31,862 nucleotides of DNA. Source: CAUZIZ01 sp047514575. GTDB lineage: Bacteria > Acidobacteriota > UBA6911 > RPQK01 > JAJDTT01. Shown here in pieces: positions 24,295 to 31,754 of this stretch. The stretch lies in assembly GCA_047514575.1 (NCBI GenBank), contig JAKZYH010000433.1, positions 1 through 31,862 of the forward strand. Direction: 5' to 3'. A program made the position numbers and the translations under genes. The notes beneath the pieces were generated by a model that was not told the DNA's origin, searched no databases, and was given only the letters and a program-made list of their open reading frames with translations. How positions within the stretch are numbered: position 1 is the first letter of the stretch; each line of letters begins with the position of its first letter.

Positions 24295-25398
24295 CTAGCT
24301 TTCAAACCGGTACAACGCCCGGGCGTTGTCCGCTAGAATCTGGCGTCTCAAGGGAAGGGGCAGGTGGCTCGGAAGGGCCCGATCGGGGGAATCGAAATCC
24401 CAGTGGGGATAGTCGGTCGCGAAGATGAGTCTGTCGTTGGAGTCGAGCTGTTCGAGCAGTTGTTTCAGGTATACGGCCCTGGGGGGTTCCTCCATGGGCT
24501 GGGTGGTGATCCAGAAGTGTTTCCTGATGTATTCGGAAGGGGGTCGACTCAGGTAGGGCACCTCCTGGCGCAGGCGCTCCCAGCTGCGGTCGAGTCTCCA
24601 TGCCATCGGAGGTATCCAGCCGAATCCACCTTCGATCAATACGATCTTCAACTCCGGGAAGTGTTCGAAGACCCCCTCGCAGACCAGGCTTATGATCTGG
24701 GCCTGAAATGCCTGCGGCATCCCGCCATGATCCTCCAGATAGTGCGAAGGCCATCCTGCCCCGGTGATGGGACGCCCTCCCGTCCCGCCGAAATGAATCC
24801 CCACCGGGAGGTTGTTGCGAACCGCGGCTTCATATAACTTCCAGTACTTGCGGCGTCCCAGAGGTTCACTGGTCCGGGCAGTCACAAGCACCTGGACAAA
24901 ACCAGGATGTTGGCTCGTTCTGTCGATTTCCTCTGCGGCAAGATCTCCGTCCTCGTAGGGAACCACCATCGAGGCCCTCAGTCTCGGCTCCGGCTCCAGC
25001 CACTCCTCGACCTGCCACTCGTTGATGGCCCGAGCCAGGGCGGCGCCATACTCCAGATTCTGCTGACGGCCGGCTGCCCTCAGGCAGTTCAGGACTCCAT
25101 ACTCGATATCCCAGGTGTCTAATAGTTGGCTTCGCAGGAATTCCAGATCGGAACCGGGTGGACGACCGGAGGGAGGCCAGGCGTCATGGCGGGCGGCGTT
25201 TCGGCTGGCTCTCGGATAGCTGCTGCCGTAGAAGCCTCGGAGCCCGATCATCTCGTGGTAGCGGCGCCAGCGATCGGGAAGGTACGGGTAGAGCGTCTCA
25301 TCTCCGGGCACGTCATTGTGGATGTCAGTATCGATGACGGCCATCTTCTGGCCCCGTTCGTCCGGCTTCCTGGGTTCGACGATGGGTGTGGTAACCAT
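24295..25398 (-). CDS. Metal-dependent amidohydrolase/decarboxylase-like, paralog A
   Basis: The 367-residue product is a COG2159-type (amidohydrolase-2, ACMSD-like) TIM barrel. The first metal motif is D25-x-H27 within VIDTDIHNDV, a D-x-H variant of the usual H-x-H. Other expected positions are H202 (GIHFGG), E256 in LIEGGFGW and D329 in FATDYPHWDFD. Enzymes of this fold hydrolyse C-N, C-O or P-O bonds or decarboxylate aromatic acids; members with D/E-x-H first motifs include the gamma-resorcylate decarboxylases. No signal peptide is seen, so it acts in the cytoplasm. A GTGAGGAG ribosome site precedes the ATG at 25398. It lies 25 bp downstream of its paralog and is probably its operon partner. 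The substrate is unknown. Confidence 0.88.
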   Translation of the reverse strand: MVTTPIVEPRKPDERGQKMAVIDTDIHNDVPGDETLYPYLPDRWRRYHEMIGLRGFYGSSYPRASRNAARHDAWPPSGRPPGSDLEFLRSQLLDTWDIEYGVLNCLRAAGRQQNLEYGAALARAINEWQVEEWLEPEPRLRASMVVPYEDGDLAAEEIDRTSQHPGFVQVLVTARTSEPLGRRKYWKLYEAAVRNNLPVGIHFGGTGGRPITGAGWPSHYLEDHGGMPQAFQAQIISLVCEGVFEHFPELKIVLIEGGFGWIPPMAWRLDRSWERLRQEVPYLSRPPSEYIRKHFWITTQPMEEPPRAVYLKQLLEQLDSNDRLIFATDYPHWDFDSPDRALPSHLPLPLRRQILADNARALYRFES

Positions 25399-25423
25399 GC
25401 GTCTATCTCCTCACTTTTCTGAG

Positions 25424-26473
25424 TCAGAGACGGTAGAAGATGCGTGCATTCTCGGCTCGAATCTTGGACAGCAACGGCTGCGGTAGCCCCGAGGGCAAGG
25501 CCTCTTCGCTTCCGTCGAAGTGCCAGTGGGGATAGTCGGTCGAGAACATCAGCAGATCTTCAGAGTCGAGCTGTTCAATAATCTGCATCAGGTGCTCTTT
25601 GGCTGGAGGGGTGTCCATGGGCTGCAAGGTAAGCCGAAAGTGCTCCCGAATGTATTCTGAAGGGGGACGCTTGATCCAGGGCGTGTCCCGGCGCAGGCCC
25701 TTCCACTCCTTGTCCAGCCGCCACATCAAGGATGGCATCCAGGTGAACCCTCCCTCGATCAGGGCCACTCGAAGTTGGGGAAAGCGATCGAATGCACCTT
25801 CGGCAATCAGACTGAGCACTTGAGACTGGAATACTTGCGCCATTCCGGCGTATTCCTCCAGATAGGTCGAGGGCCAGCCGCAGGGAGTTGGAGGGTTTCC
25901 GGAAGCGCCACCGAAGTGGATTCCCACAACGAGATCGTTGCGAGACGCCGCCGCAAAGATGGGGTCATGGCACTGATTGCCGTAGGGAACGTGGGATCTG
26001 ACGGGAAGCAGGACCTGGACAAATCCCGGATGCCCACCCAGGCGGTCGATCTCCCGGGCAGCCAGTTCTGGGTTCTGACCCGGTACCAGCAGGGAAGCTC
26101 GCAGCCGGGGTTCTCGTTCCAGCCAGTGATCTCTCTGCCAGTTGTTGAGTGCGGAAGCCAATGCCGCTGCCAGCTGTGGATCGTGGACGCTCTGCACCCA
26201 ATAGGAGCCGGTCAGGATTCCGCATTCCAGATCCCAGGCATCGAGGGTCCGCTGCCGTAGCAATTCGAAGTCGTGCTCCGGTGGATCATCTGTTTCCGAT
26301 CGGTGGTCAGGTCGGCAGGAGGTCGGAGCCCCAACGGGATAGTCGTTGCAGTCGGGTCCTACAAAGGCGGACTCGTTGATGTAGGCACGCCAATGATCTT
26401 CCAGATAAGGCTCCAAGGCGTGAAGTCCTGGGAACTGGTTGTGGATGTCGCAGTCGATCAGAGGTTCAGCCAT
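25424..26473 (-). CDS. Metal-dependent amidohydrolase/decarboxylase-like, paralog B
   Basis: The 349-residue product is a clear paralog of its downstream neighbour along its whole length, for example IDCDIHNQFP, LRASLLVPGQ, GIHFGGASG, ALIEGGFTWMPS and FSTDYPHWHFDGSEEALPSG. The D-x-H first metal motif and the final aspartate are kept. The start at 26473 has an AAGGAAC ribosome site; a longer frame to 26539 adds a basic, unrelated stretch and is rejected. The divergence between A and B lies mostly in the segment after the first strand (residues 35-85) and in loops around the active site, which suggests different substrates or a heteromeric enzyme. It is the first gene of the two-gene unit. Confidence 0.88.
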   Translation of the reverse strand: MAEPLIDCDIHNQFPGLHALEPYLEDHWRAYINESAFVGPDCNDYPVGAPTSCRPDHRSETDDPPEHDFELLRQRTLDAWDLECGILTGSYWVQSVHDPQLAAALASALNNWQRDHWLEREPRLRASLLVPGQNPELAAREIDRLGGHPGFVQVLLPVRSHVPYGNQCHDPIFAAASRNDLVVGIHFGGASGNPPTPCGWPSTYLEEYAGMAQVFQSQVLSLIAEGAFDRFPQLRVALIEGGFTWMPSLMWRLDKEWKGLRRDTPWIKRPPSEYIREHFRLTLQPMDTPPAKEHLMQIIEQLDSEDLLMFSTDYPHWHFDGSEEALPSGLPQPLLSKIRAENARIFYRL

Positions 26474-26495
26474 CCGTTCCTTATAGATATAAGAA

Positions 26496-26501
26496 AGTAT
26501 A
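26496..26501 (-). promoter_or_regulatory. Possible -10 box for amidohydrolase pair
   Basis: On the minus strand TATACT lies 22 bp before the paralog B start, in the only AT-rich patch nearby (26481-26505). No good -35 match is seen at 16-18 bp. The location fits a promoter for the two amidohydrolase genes. Confidence 0.3.
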
Positions 26502-26580
26502 GACAATCGTCGACTTGCGGAAACGTACCACGTAGGCAAGCGTTGTACAAATCAGTTTGCTCCCTGACAGAGCAGCGCTA

Positions 26581-27126
26581 ATGAAGATAGCTTCGGGAGT
26601 CGATGAAATCATCATGACTTTGATCTATTTCGCCGTCACACTGATCGCCCTGTTGACCGGTTGTTCGCACGTCTCCAGCGCCGTGACCGGACTGAAGCAC
26701 TACCCCATCCAAGACCTGGAAGGAGTGCTGACCAGATCAGATGTCGCCCTGGACCCAGAAATCAGCAGCGATGGAAATGGATCCCTGCGCGTAAGCGTCG
26801 AGCAGGCAAGCACGATCCGCCTCTACGAAACCGGAGACCTGGACGTCGAAAATGCAAGGTTGACCTACCAGGCCAAGCTTCGGACCGAGAACCTGGAAGG
26901 CCGGGCCTATCTGGAAATGTGGTGCCAGTTCAGCGGCAGGGGGGAATACTTCTCCCGCGATCTGAAGTCACCTCTGACAGGCACTGTCGACTGGTCCGCC
27001 GAAGAGACTCCGTTCTTCCTGAAGAGGGGAGAAAACCCTGACAATATCAAGCTGAACCTCGTGGTCGAGGGCAAGGGGACCGTCTGGATCGACGACATCC
27101 GTCTGCTGAAAGCACCGCTGCAATAG
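26581..27126 (+). CDS. Predicted lipoprotein with carbohydrate-binding-like fold
   Basis: The product has a hydrophobic segment MTLIYFAVTLIALLTGCSHV with a lipobox (LLTGC), so it is a likely membrane-anchored lipoprotein. The mature domain of about 140 residues ends in GKGTVWIDDIRLLKAP, a motif at the last strand of many beta-sandwich carbohydrate-binding domains (x-V-W-I-D-D-I/V-x-L). LTYQAKLRTENLEGRAYLEM also fits such a jelly-roll fold. ATG codons at 26581 and 26614 are both possible; the second gives a standard lipoprotein signal, but no strong ribosome site decides. A role in binding glycan or a partner protein is inferred. It precedes the propeller-PHP gene by about 57 bp and may be co-transcribed. 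Confidence 0.65.
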   Translation: MKIASGVDEIIMTLIYFAVTLIALLTGCSHVSSAVTGLKHYPIQDLEGVLTRSDVALDPEISSDGNGSLRVSVEQASTIRLYETGDLDVENARLTYQAKLRTENLEGRAYLEMWCQFSGRGEYFSRDLKSPLTGTVDWSAEETPFFLKRGENPDNIKLNLVVEGKGTVWIDDIRLLKAPLQ

Positions 27127-27183
27127 ACGGCGGCGGATTCCAACTCTCTGGTCAGCCTCAGTTGATTGTTGTATCTTTGGGGC

Positions 27184-28125
27184 GTGAACAAGCCGTCTCC
27201 GAGGCTGTTAGCACCTGCCGTCCTGTCTTTTGTCTTGGCGATTCCGAGCTGTCAGGATCCAGTGCCCGATCAGGCACAGAGACCTACTGCTCCGATTACT
27301 ATCGCGCAGGCCTCCTTCCGAATCAGCTTCGGACTAAACGACAATCGGCCCAGCTCCTGGGACGGTGGAATACAACCTTCCGACGGTCAAGAAGTGGTAG
27401 TGGAGCCCGACCGTTTCCGGGTTCATCTATACAAGGGACTGGGCGACCAACGGGACCCCAACCCGGAGTTCCCCAACGACTACGTCAGGCCGCCTCACAA
27501 TTGGGTGTGCAGCACTCGCAATGCCTGGATGCGTTCTGACGAGAGTCCGCCCAAACTCGAATATCCCAGCATCCTTCTCCACATACAGAAGTCGCCGCCG
27601 GGCGCTGCTGTAAAGGTGAGCACCGCCAAGGGAGATTTCAACTTCGAGCCGGCGAAGATCGTCGCCTTCCTTCCTCGCTTCTTCCTGGACAAGAGCGTCA
27701 GGGTCGAGCGAGTTCCCAGCGCGGTGTCCGCGGACTCCCAAAAGCTGGCCCAACAGGACTTTCCTTCCATTCTGGCGGAGACCTCAGGAGACCTCTGGGT
27801 TGCATGGCAGGAGTACCGGGATCATGCAGACACCGTCTGTGTCCGTCGCCGGACTGAAGAGAAGTGGGAAGACAGCTGGGTGCTGGCGGAAGGCGTAGAT
27901 GTCTTTGGTACCGCTCTGGCCCAGGACAGCAAGGGGAGGACCTGGGCGATCTGGTCGATGCAGGAGGCTGGCAACTGGGATCTGTATGGTCGTGCCCACT
28001 CCGCGGGCGGTTGGTCGAAAGTTGAGCAGATCACGAGTCATCCGGGGCCCGATACTTTCCACCGGATCGCCACCGACGCCAGCGGCCGCATGTGGGTCGT
28101 CTGGCAAAGGAGTGGGGGGGGGTAG
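27184..28125 (+). CDS. Propeller-PHP lipoprotein, 5' part before frameshift
   Basis: The frame encodes about 313 residues. The GTG at 27184 gives an N-terminal hydrophobic segment and a possible lipobox (IPSC), so the protein is likely exported and lipid-anchored. A beta domain follows (ITIAQASFRISFGLNDNRPS), then propeller-like blades with the recurring core DLWVAWQEYRD, TWAIWSMQEAGN and MWVVWQRSGG. The frame stops at 28123-28125 inside a blade. The interruption coincides with a run of nine G at 28114-28122; with eight G, SGGG would continue as RSQIFAKNLFQGRW and the blade pattern would go on. This piece is therefore the front of a protein of about 960 residues. It is not complete as it stands. 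Confidence 0.72.
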   Translation: MNKPSPRLLAPAVLSFVLAIPSCQDPVPDQAQRPTAPITIAQASFRISFGLNDNRPSSWDGGIQPSDGQEVVVEPDRFRVHLYKGLGDQRDPNPEFPNDYVRPPHNWVCSTRNAWMRSDESPPKLEYPSILLHIQKSPPGAAVKVSTAKGDFNFEPAKIVAFLPRFFLDKSVRVERVPSAVSADSQKLAQQDFPSILAETSGDLWVAWQEYRDHADTVCVRRRTEEKWEDSWVLAEGVDVFGTALAQDSKGRTWAIWSMQEAGNWDLYGRAHSAGGWSKVEQITSHPGPDTFHRIATDASGRMWVVWQRSGGG

Positions 28126-30076
28126 GAGTCAGATCTTTGCCAAGAACCTGTTTCAGGGCAGGTGGTCCGACGAGCTCCAGATGAGTGAGGGTTCCTCGAG
28201 TGAGGGGAACAACTGGAATCCGTCCCTTTCTGCCGGGGCGTCCGGTCAGGTTGCGGTCGCCTGGGACGGGTACGCGGCCGGCAACTATGACGTCTACCTG
28301 CGGCGATTCGTGGACGACCGCTGGACGCCATTACAGGTCGTGGCGGGAACTCCGCGTTACGAGGCCAATCCCACGGTCGTCGTGGATGGCCGCAATCAGA
28401 CATGGGTCGCCTGGCAGGAGTCCGGCGTTGACTGGGGGAAGGACACGGGCGGCCTGGTGACTCAGGCCGGGATTGGCCTTCATGAGCCCAGATCGATCCG
28501 GGTGGTGTGTTTCGACGGCGAAAAAATGTTGACCCCGGTGGGCGCCGTGCCCACCGTCTTCAAGGGCGAGGACTACTGGGGAGATCCGGTTCTCCAGATC
28601 GGACCTGGTGGATTCCCCTGGCTCTTCCTGCGCCGCATGGTGATGCGGCTCCCGGATAGTCTGGAGACGGGGTCCGGATCCATCTACGCTCCGCGTTGGG
28701 AGACCTATGCGCTTCGCTACGCCGGATCGGCTTGGAGCGATTTGATGTACCTGCCCTACAGCGCAGGGCGCAAAGACATGTTCGTTGTCGGCAGCACCGT
28801 CGCGGACCAGCAGCTATGGTTGGCCTGGCCCACCGACAACCGGGATACGGGATCCTACACGACGCATCAGCAGGGGCAGATCTTGATCGCCCCGTTGTCG
28901 GTCGAGGAGGCTTCGCAGTCCCAGTCGGTAGAGCTGCAGTCCTACCAGGAGGAGCCGGTTGCGCCGTTTGAGCCAGTCCATCCAAATGAAGTAGAGGAAC
29001 TCCAGCGGATCCGCTCCTATCGTATCGAGGGCGGAGGGCGCAGTTATTCGATCTTTCGCGGCGACGTCCATCGCCACACGGATCTCTCCTGGGACGGGGG
29101 CAGGGACGGTTCCGTACTCGACGCTTACCGCTATGCTCGCGACGCGGCTGGACTCGACTTTCTGGGAGTCACGGACCACAACCAGGACGCAGAGGAGTCC
29201 TACCTTTGGTGGCTCAGCCAGAAGTTCGCAGATCTGTTCCAGCTCCAGAACTTCGTCGCTTTCTATTCCTACGAGCGCTCGCTGGAGTTTCCCAACGGTC
29301 ACCGAAACGTCCTTTTTACTCGCAGGGGCACACCGATCCTGCCGATCATGGCCTCCGAAACCAACGGCTGGGATGGGTCCGGTAGACTTTTTCAATACCT
29401 GAAGCGCTACGACGGGACTTCGATCCCCCACACCAGTGGCACTGGCGCCGGAACCGATTGGCGCGACAACGACCCCGAGGTGGAGCATCTGGTCGAGATC
29501 TACCAGGGGATGAGGGATACTTACGAGTACCCTGGGGCCATCCGGCCCAAGACACTCGAGCCCAGCCCAACGCTTGCCCAGGACGACAGTCCCCACCGCC
29601 GTTTCGGGACGGTCTGGCATGCCCTCTCCAAGGGTTACCGGCTTGGATTCATCGCCTCTTCCGATCACATGAGCACCCACATCAGCTACGCCTGTCTGAT
29701 TGCCGAGGAGCTGACTCTGGACAGCCTGATGGAAGCCATCCGGTCCAGGCGTGCCTACGGAGCGACGGACAACTTGATCCTGGATATCCGCTTCGCCGGC
29801 TCCGACGGCGAACACCTGATGGGAGAGGAGTTCTCCAGTACGATCCCGGTGACGATCAAGGCAAAGATCCTGGGAACAGACACGATTGAGAGGGTCGACG
29901 TCATCAAGAACAACAAGATCGTCTATACCACCAGTTCGGAGCTGGCCGAGCTGGAATTCCAATACACGGATCAGGACCAGGCCCCGGGCGAAAGCTACTA
30001 CTATCTCCGAGTAGCCCAGAAGGACGGGGAAATGGCCTGGGGATCACCGGTCTGGGTCCACTACGAACCCAACTAG
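28115..30076 (+). CDS. Propeller-PHP lipoprotein, 3' part with PHP-type domain
   Basis: Continuing in the other frame from the G tract, the protein has further propeller-like blades (QVAVAWDGYAAGNYDVYLRR, TWVAWQESGVDWG, LWLAWPTDNRD) up to about 28900. A PHP-like domain follows: RGDVHRHTDLSWDGG (29059 on) has the H-x-H metal motif, and FLGVTDHNQD and later GFIASSDHMSTHISY and LDSLMEAIRSRRAYGATDN match the remaining blocks. PHP proteins use two or three metals to hydrolyse phosphoesters; exported relatives (DUF3604-like) have unknown substrates. A C-terminal beta domain follows (PVTIKAKILGTDTIERVDVI). The first in-frame ATG after the tract is 28181. Without the frameshift restored this part lacks a signal peptide. 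Confidence 0.75.
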   Translation, partial: GGGRSQIFAKNLFQGRWSDELQMSEGSSSEGNNWNPSLSAGASGQVAVAWDGYAAGNYDVYLRRFVDDRWTPLQVVAGTPRYEANPTVVVDGRNQTWVAWQESGVDWGKDTGGLVTQAGIGLHEPRSIRVVCFDGEKMLTPVGAVPTVFKGEDYWGDPVLQIGPGGFPWLFLRRMVMRLPDSLETGSGSIYAPRWETYALRYAGSAWSDLMYLPYSAGRKDMFVVGSTVADQQLWLAWPTDNRDTGSYTTHQQGQILIAPLSVEEASQSQSVELQSYQEEPVAPFEPVHPNEVEELQRIRSYRIEGGGRSYSIFRGDVHRHTDLSWDGGRDGSVLDAYRYARDAAGLDFLGVTDHNQDAEESYLWWLSQKFADLFQLQNFVAFYSYERSLEFPNGHRNVLFTRRGTPILPIMASETNGWDGSGRLFQYLKRYDGTSIPHTSGTGAGTDWRDNDPEVEHLVEIYQGMRDTYEYPGAIRPKTLEPSPTLAQDDSPHRRFGTVWHALSKGYRLGFIASSDHMSTHISYACLIAEELTLDSLMEAIRSRRAYGATDNLILDIRFAGSDGEHLMGEEFSSTIPVTIKAKILGTDTIERVDVIKNNKIVYTTSSELAELEFQYTDQDQAPGESYYYLRVAQKDGEMAWGSPVWVHYEPN

Positions 30077-30098
30077 CTCCATCGCCTCAGACTTAAGA

Positions 30099-30177
30099 CG
30101 TAGCTTCGGTCTCCAGGCCGAAGTTCTTTCCTTCGAGCCCTTTGCTCGAGTACGGCGGCCTGGAGACCACCGCCACG
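30099..30177 (+). repeat. Long hairpin element, copy 3
   Basis: The arms are GGTCTCCAGGCC and GGCCTGGAGACC, identical to copy 2 in the paired cores, with tip hairpin TCGAGC/GCTCGA and outer bases CGTAGC/GCCACG (one outer pair changed). It begins 22 bp after the propeller-PHP stop codon. The conserved core combined with variable spacers suggests the pairing itself is what matters. Confidence 0.83.
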
Positions 30178-30243
30178 CCCCCGCACCATTTCAAGCGAAA
30201 TGACAGGGTGCCCTCCTAACATGCTTTCAGAAAACCCAGATCG

Positions 30244-30939
30244 ATGGCGGCAAAAAGAGCAAAAAGAAGGAAGAGAAGAAGCAAGAAAAAGTATCAACTG
30301 GGCAACCGCCTGCGGCTCGTCCTCTTCCCCTTGAGTCTACTGATCCTCGTGGTGCTACCTTTCTTCCTACTCATCCGGACTTCCGTCTTTCTCTATGGTG
30401 CAGCCAGGCTCAACCCCTGGTTGGCACTTGGAATCGGAATGGTCCTGACTTCGGCATGTCTACTCTTCTACGTGCAATACGCCTACAAGAAACTCTTCCG
30501 CAAACGCCGCATCAAGAAGCAGGTAAAGAAATACAATCTACGGTTGGCAGCCGCGGTGGTCATCGTCTACTGCGCCACCGCGCTGATCTACATTTCGAGC
30601 GTCAACGTCAAGGCGCAGCGGATCCGTAATGAGTACACCGCCCTGCATCCACTGCTGAGAATCGCGGTCAGCTCGGTCGTGCTAGCCGACACGGACCTGG
30701 TGATCACGGATATGGCGAGGACCCACGGGGATTACAACCGAATGGGACTCCAGACAATGCGCCGCTCCCTGCACTATCGTCAGAGGGACCACTATGTCCA
30801 CGCCGTAGACCTCAGAACCACAGGCCAGGCCGAGTGGAGAAACACCCTCCTCACCTGGTACTTCGATCTAATGGGCCTAAGCACCCTGAGACACGTGGGG
30901 ACGGCGGACCACCTGCACGTGTCCCTGCCGCTTCCGTGA
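30244..30939 (+). CDS. Membrane protein with possible M15-like C-terminal domain
   Basis: The 231-residue product has a very basic N-terminus (MAAKRAKRRKRRSKKKYQLG), three predicted membrane helices (about 24-46, 57-79, 98-120) and an extracytoplasmic C-terminal domain of about 100 residues. That domain reads DLVITDMARTHGDYNR, then SLHYRQRDHYVHAVDLRTTG, then GTADHLHVSLP at the end. The set S-L-H, A-V-D-L-R and H-L-H-V-S recalls the zinc ligands (H, D, H) of M15-type D-Ala-D-Ala peptidases and related murein hydrolases, although the spacing from the first H to the D is longer than usual. If correct, it is a membrane-anchored cell-wall peptidase. An alternative is a non-catalytic relative. ATG 30244 has no strong ribosome site. 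Confidence 0.5.
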   Translation: MAAKRAKRRKRRSKKKYQLGNRLRLVLFPLSLLILVVLPFFLLIRTSVFLYGAARLNPWLALGIGMVLTSACLLFYVQYAYKKLFRKRRIKKQVKKYNLRLAAAVVIVYCATALIYISSVNVKAQRIRNEYTALHPLLRIAVSSVVLADTDLVITDMARTHGDYNRMGLQTMRRSLHYRQRDHYVHAVDLRTTGQAEWRNTLLTWYFDLMGLSTLRHVGTADHLHVSLPLP

Positions 30940-31069
30940 GGCTCTTCACGCTGGCAGTCCATCTCGGGTTGCTCTCCAGACTGGGTTCAGCGTCACCAAT
31001 ATCTCGACCGAACATTTTCCCGCTAAAGCTAGTCTAAGACACTGTCGATAAGTTTCTCAGGAGGGCACT

Positions 31070-31300
31070 ATGAACCGGGAGAATTCCCTACACGAGTCTC
31101 AGATTAGAGAGTTGATGCTGAAGACAGACGGATTTGAGCACACGCTCCACCATGTCGTAGCTGAGATGGTCGACAAGGAAAGATCTCAAAGACGTGGCGA
31201 GATACTCGAAAAAGCTGCCGCTTCGATCTTTAGTCTGTACCTGATTGCGACCTTTGCAGTTACCGCCTACGTGACTGTTTCACGGCTAACTCAGACCTGA
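31070..31300 (+). CDS. Small single-span membrane protein
   Basis: A perfect-looking AGGAGG ribosome site lies 6 bases before the ATG. The 76-residue product has a charged N-terminal helix (NRENSLHESQIRELMLKTDG, later HHVVAEMVDKERSQRRGEIL) and one C-terminal membrane segment (AASIFSLYLIATFAVTAYVT). This makes a tail-anchored-like topology with the N-terminus in the cytoplasm. I recognise no family. The strong ribosome site and amphipathic pattern support a real gene. It stands alone, with about 130 bp before it. Confidence 0.6.
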   Translation: MNRENSLHESQIRELMLKTDGFEHTLHHVVAEMVDKERSQRRGEILEKAAASIFSLYLIATFAVTAYVTVSRLTQT

Positions 31301-31754
31301 ACCACCAGGCCCGAACCCGTGCAAGAGGGCTCGCACTCATCCCGAGCTGAGGCGTGCACTTGTGCTCAGCGGCTTGACTGACGTGCCCTTTAGTAAGCCG
31401 GCCTTCGACCCGGAATTAACCGGTCTTGGTGCTATCCGTCTTCCCTTCGTAGCGGCTACCCTTCCCTTCGGCTGGATATCCCCAAATCCCAGTTCATCCA
31501 TCTAAACCATTCTCTCATCTATCGGATAGTAAACCATTTCCTAGCAGTAATATCTCGTCGGGCGATGAGACCTTACGGCTTAGATCCAAGAGCTGACACC
31601 AGTTAGGGTTGGAGGAGCATTGTTCTTGACTTGCTGGCACTTCGTGGGATAATCGTGCGGATATTTAGAGGTAGCATCCGAAACTAGATCTGGGTCGAGT
31701 TGTAGGGGAAATACGATGGACAACGAGCTCATGTCAAGAGGTGTGTAAATAGAC
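31301..31754. other. Non-coding flank, probably end of an insertion element
   Basis: No gene is seen in these 454 bp. The stretch lies beyond the stop codon of a transposase fragment on the minus strand, so part of it should be the non-coding end of that element and part the host flank. I cannot find the terminal inverted repeat because the other end is outside the window. A hairpin GCTGAG...CTCAGC is present near 31345-31370 without a T-run. Base composition drops to clearly more AT-rich around 31495-31560 compared with the genes to the left. Confidence 0.4.

Noticed and set aside
27899..28114. Independent start of the 3' propeller-PHP part at 27899
   Set aside because: In this stretch, the other frame holds the propeller blade pattern, while this frame is arginine-rich without pattern; the junction at the G tract explains both frames better.
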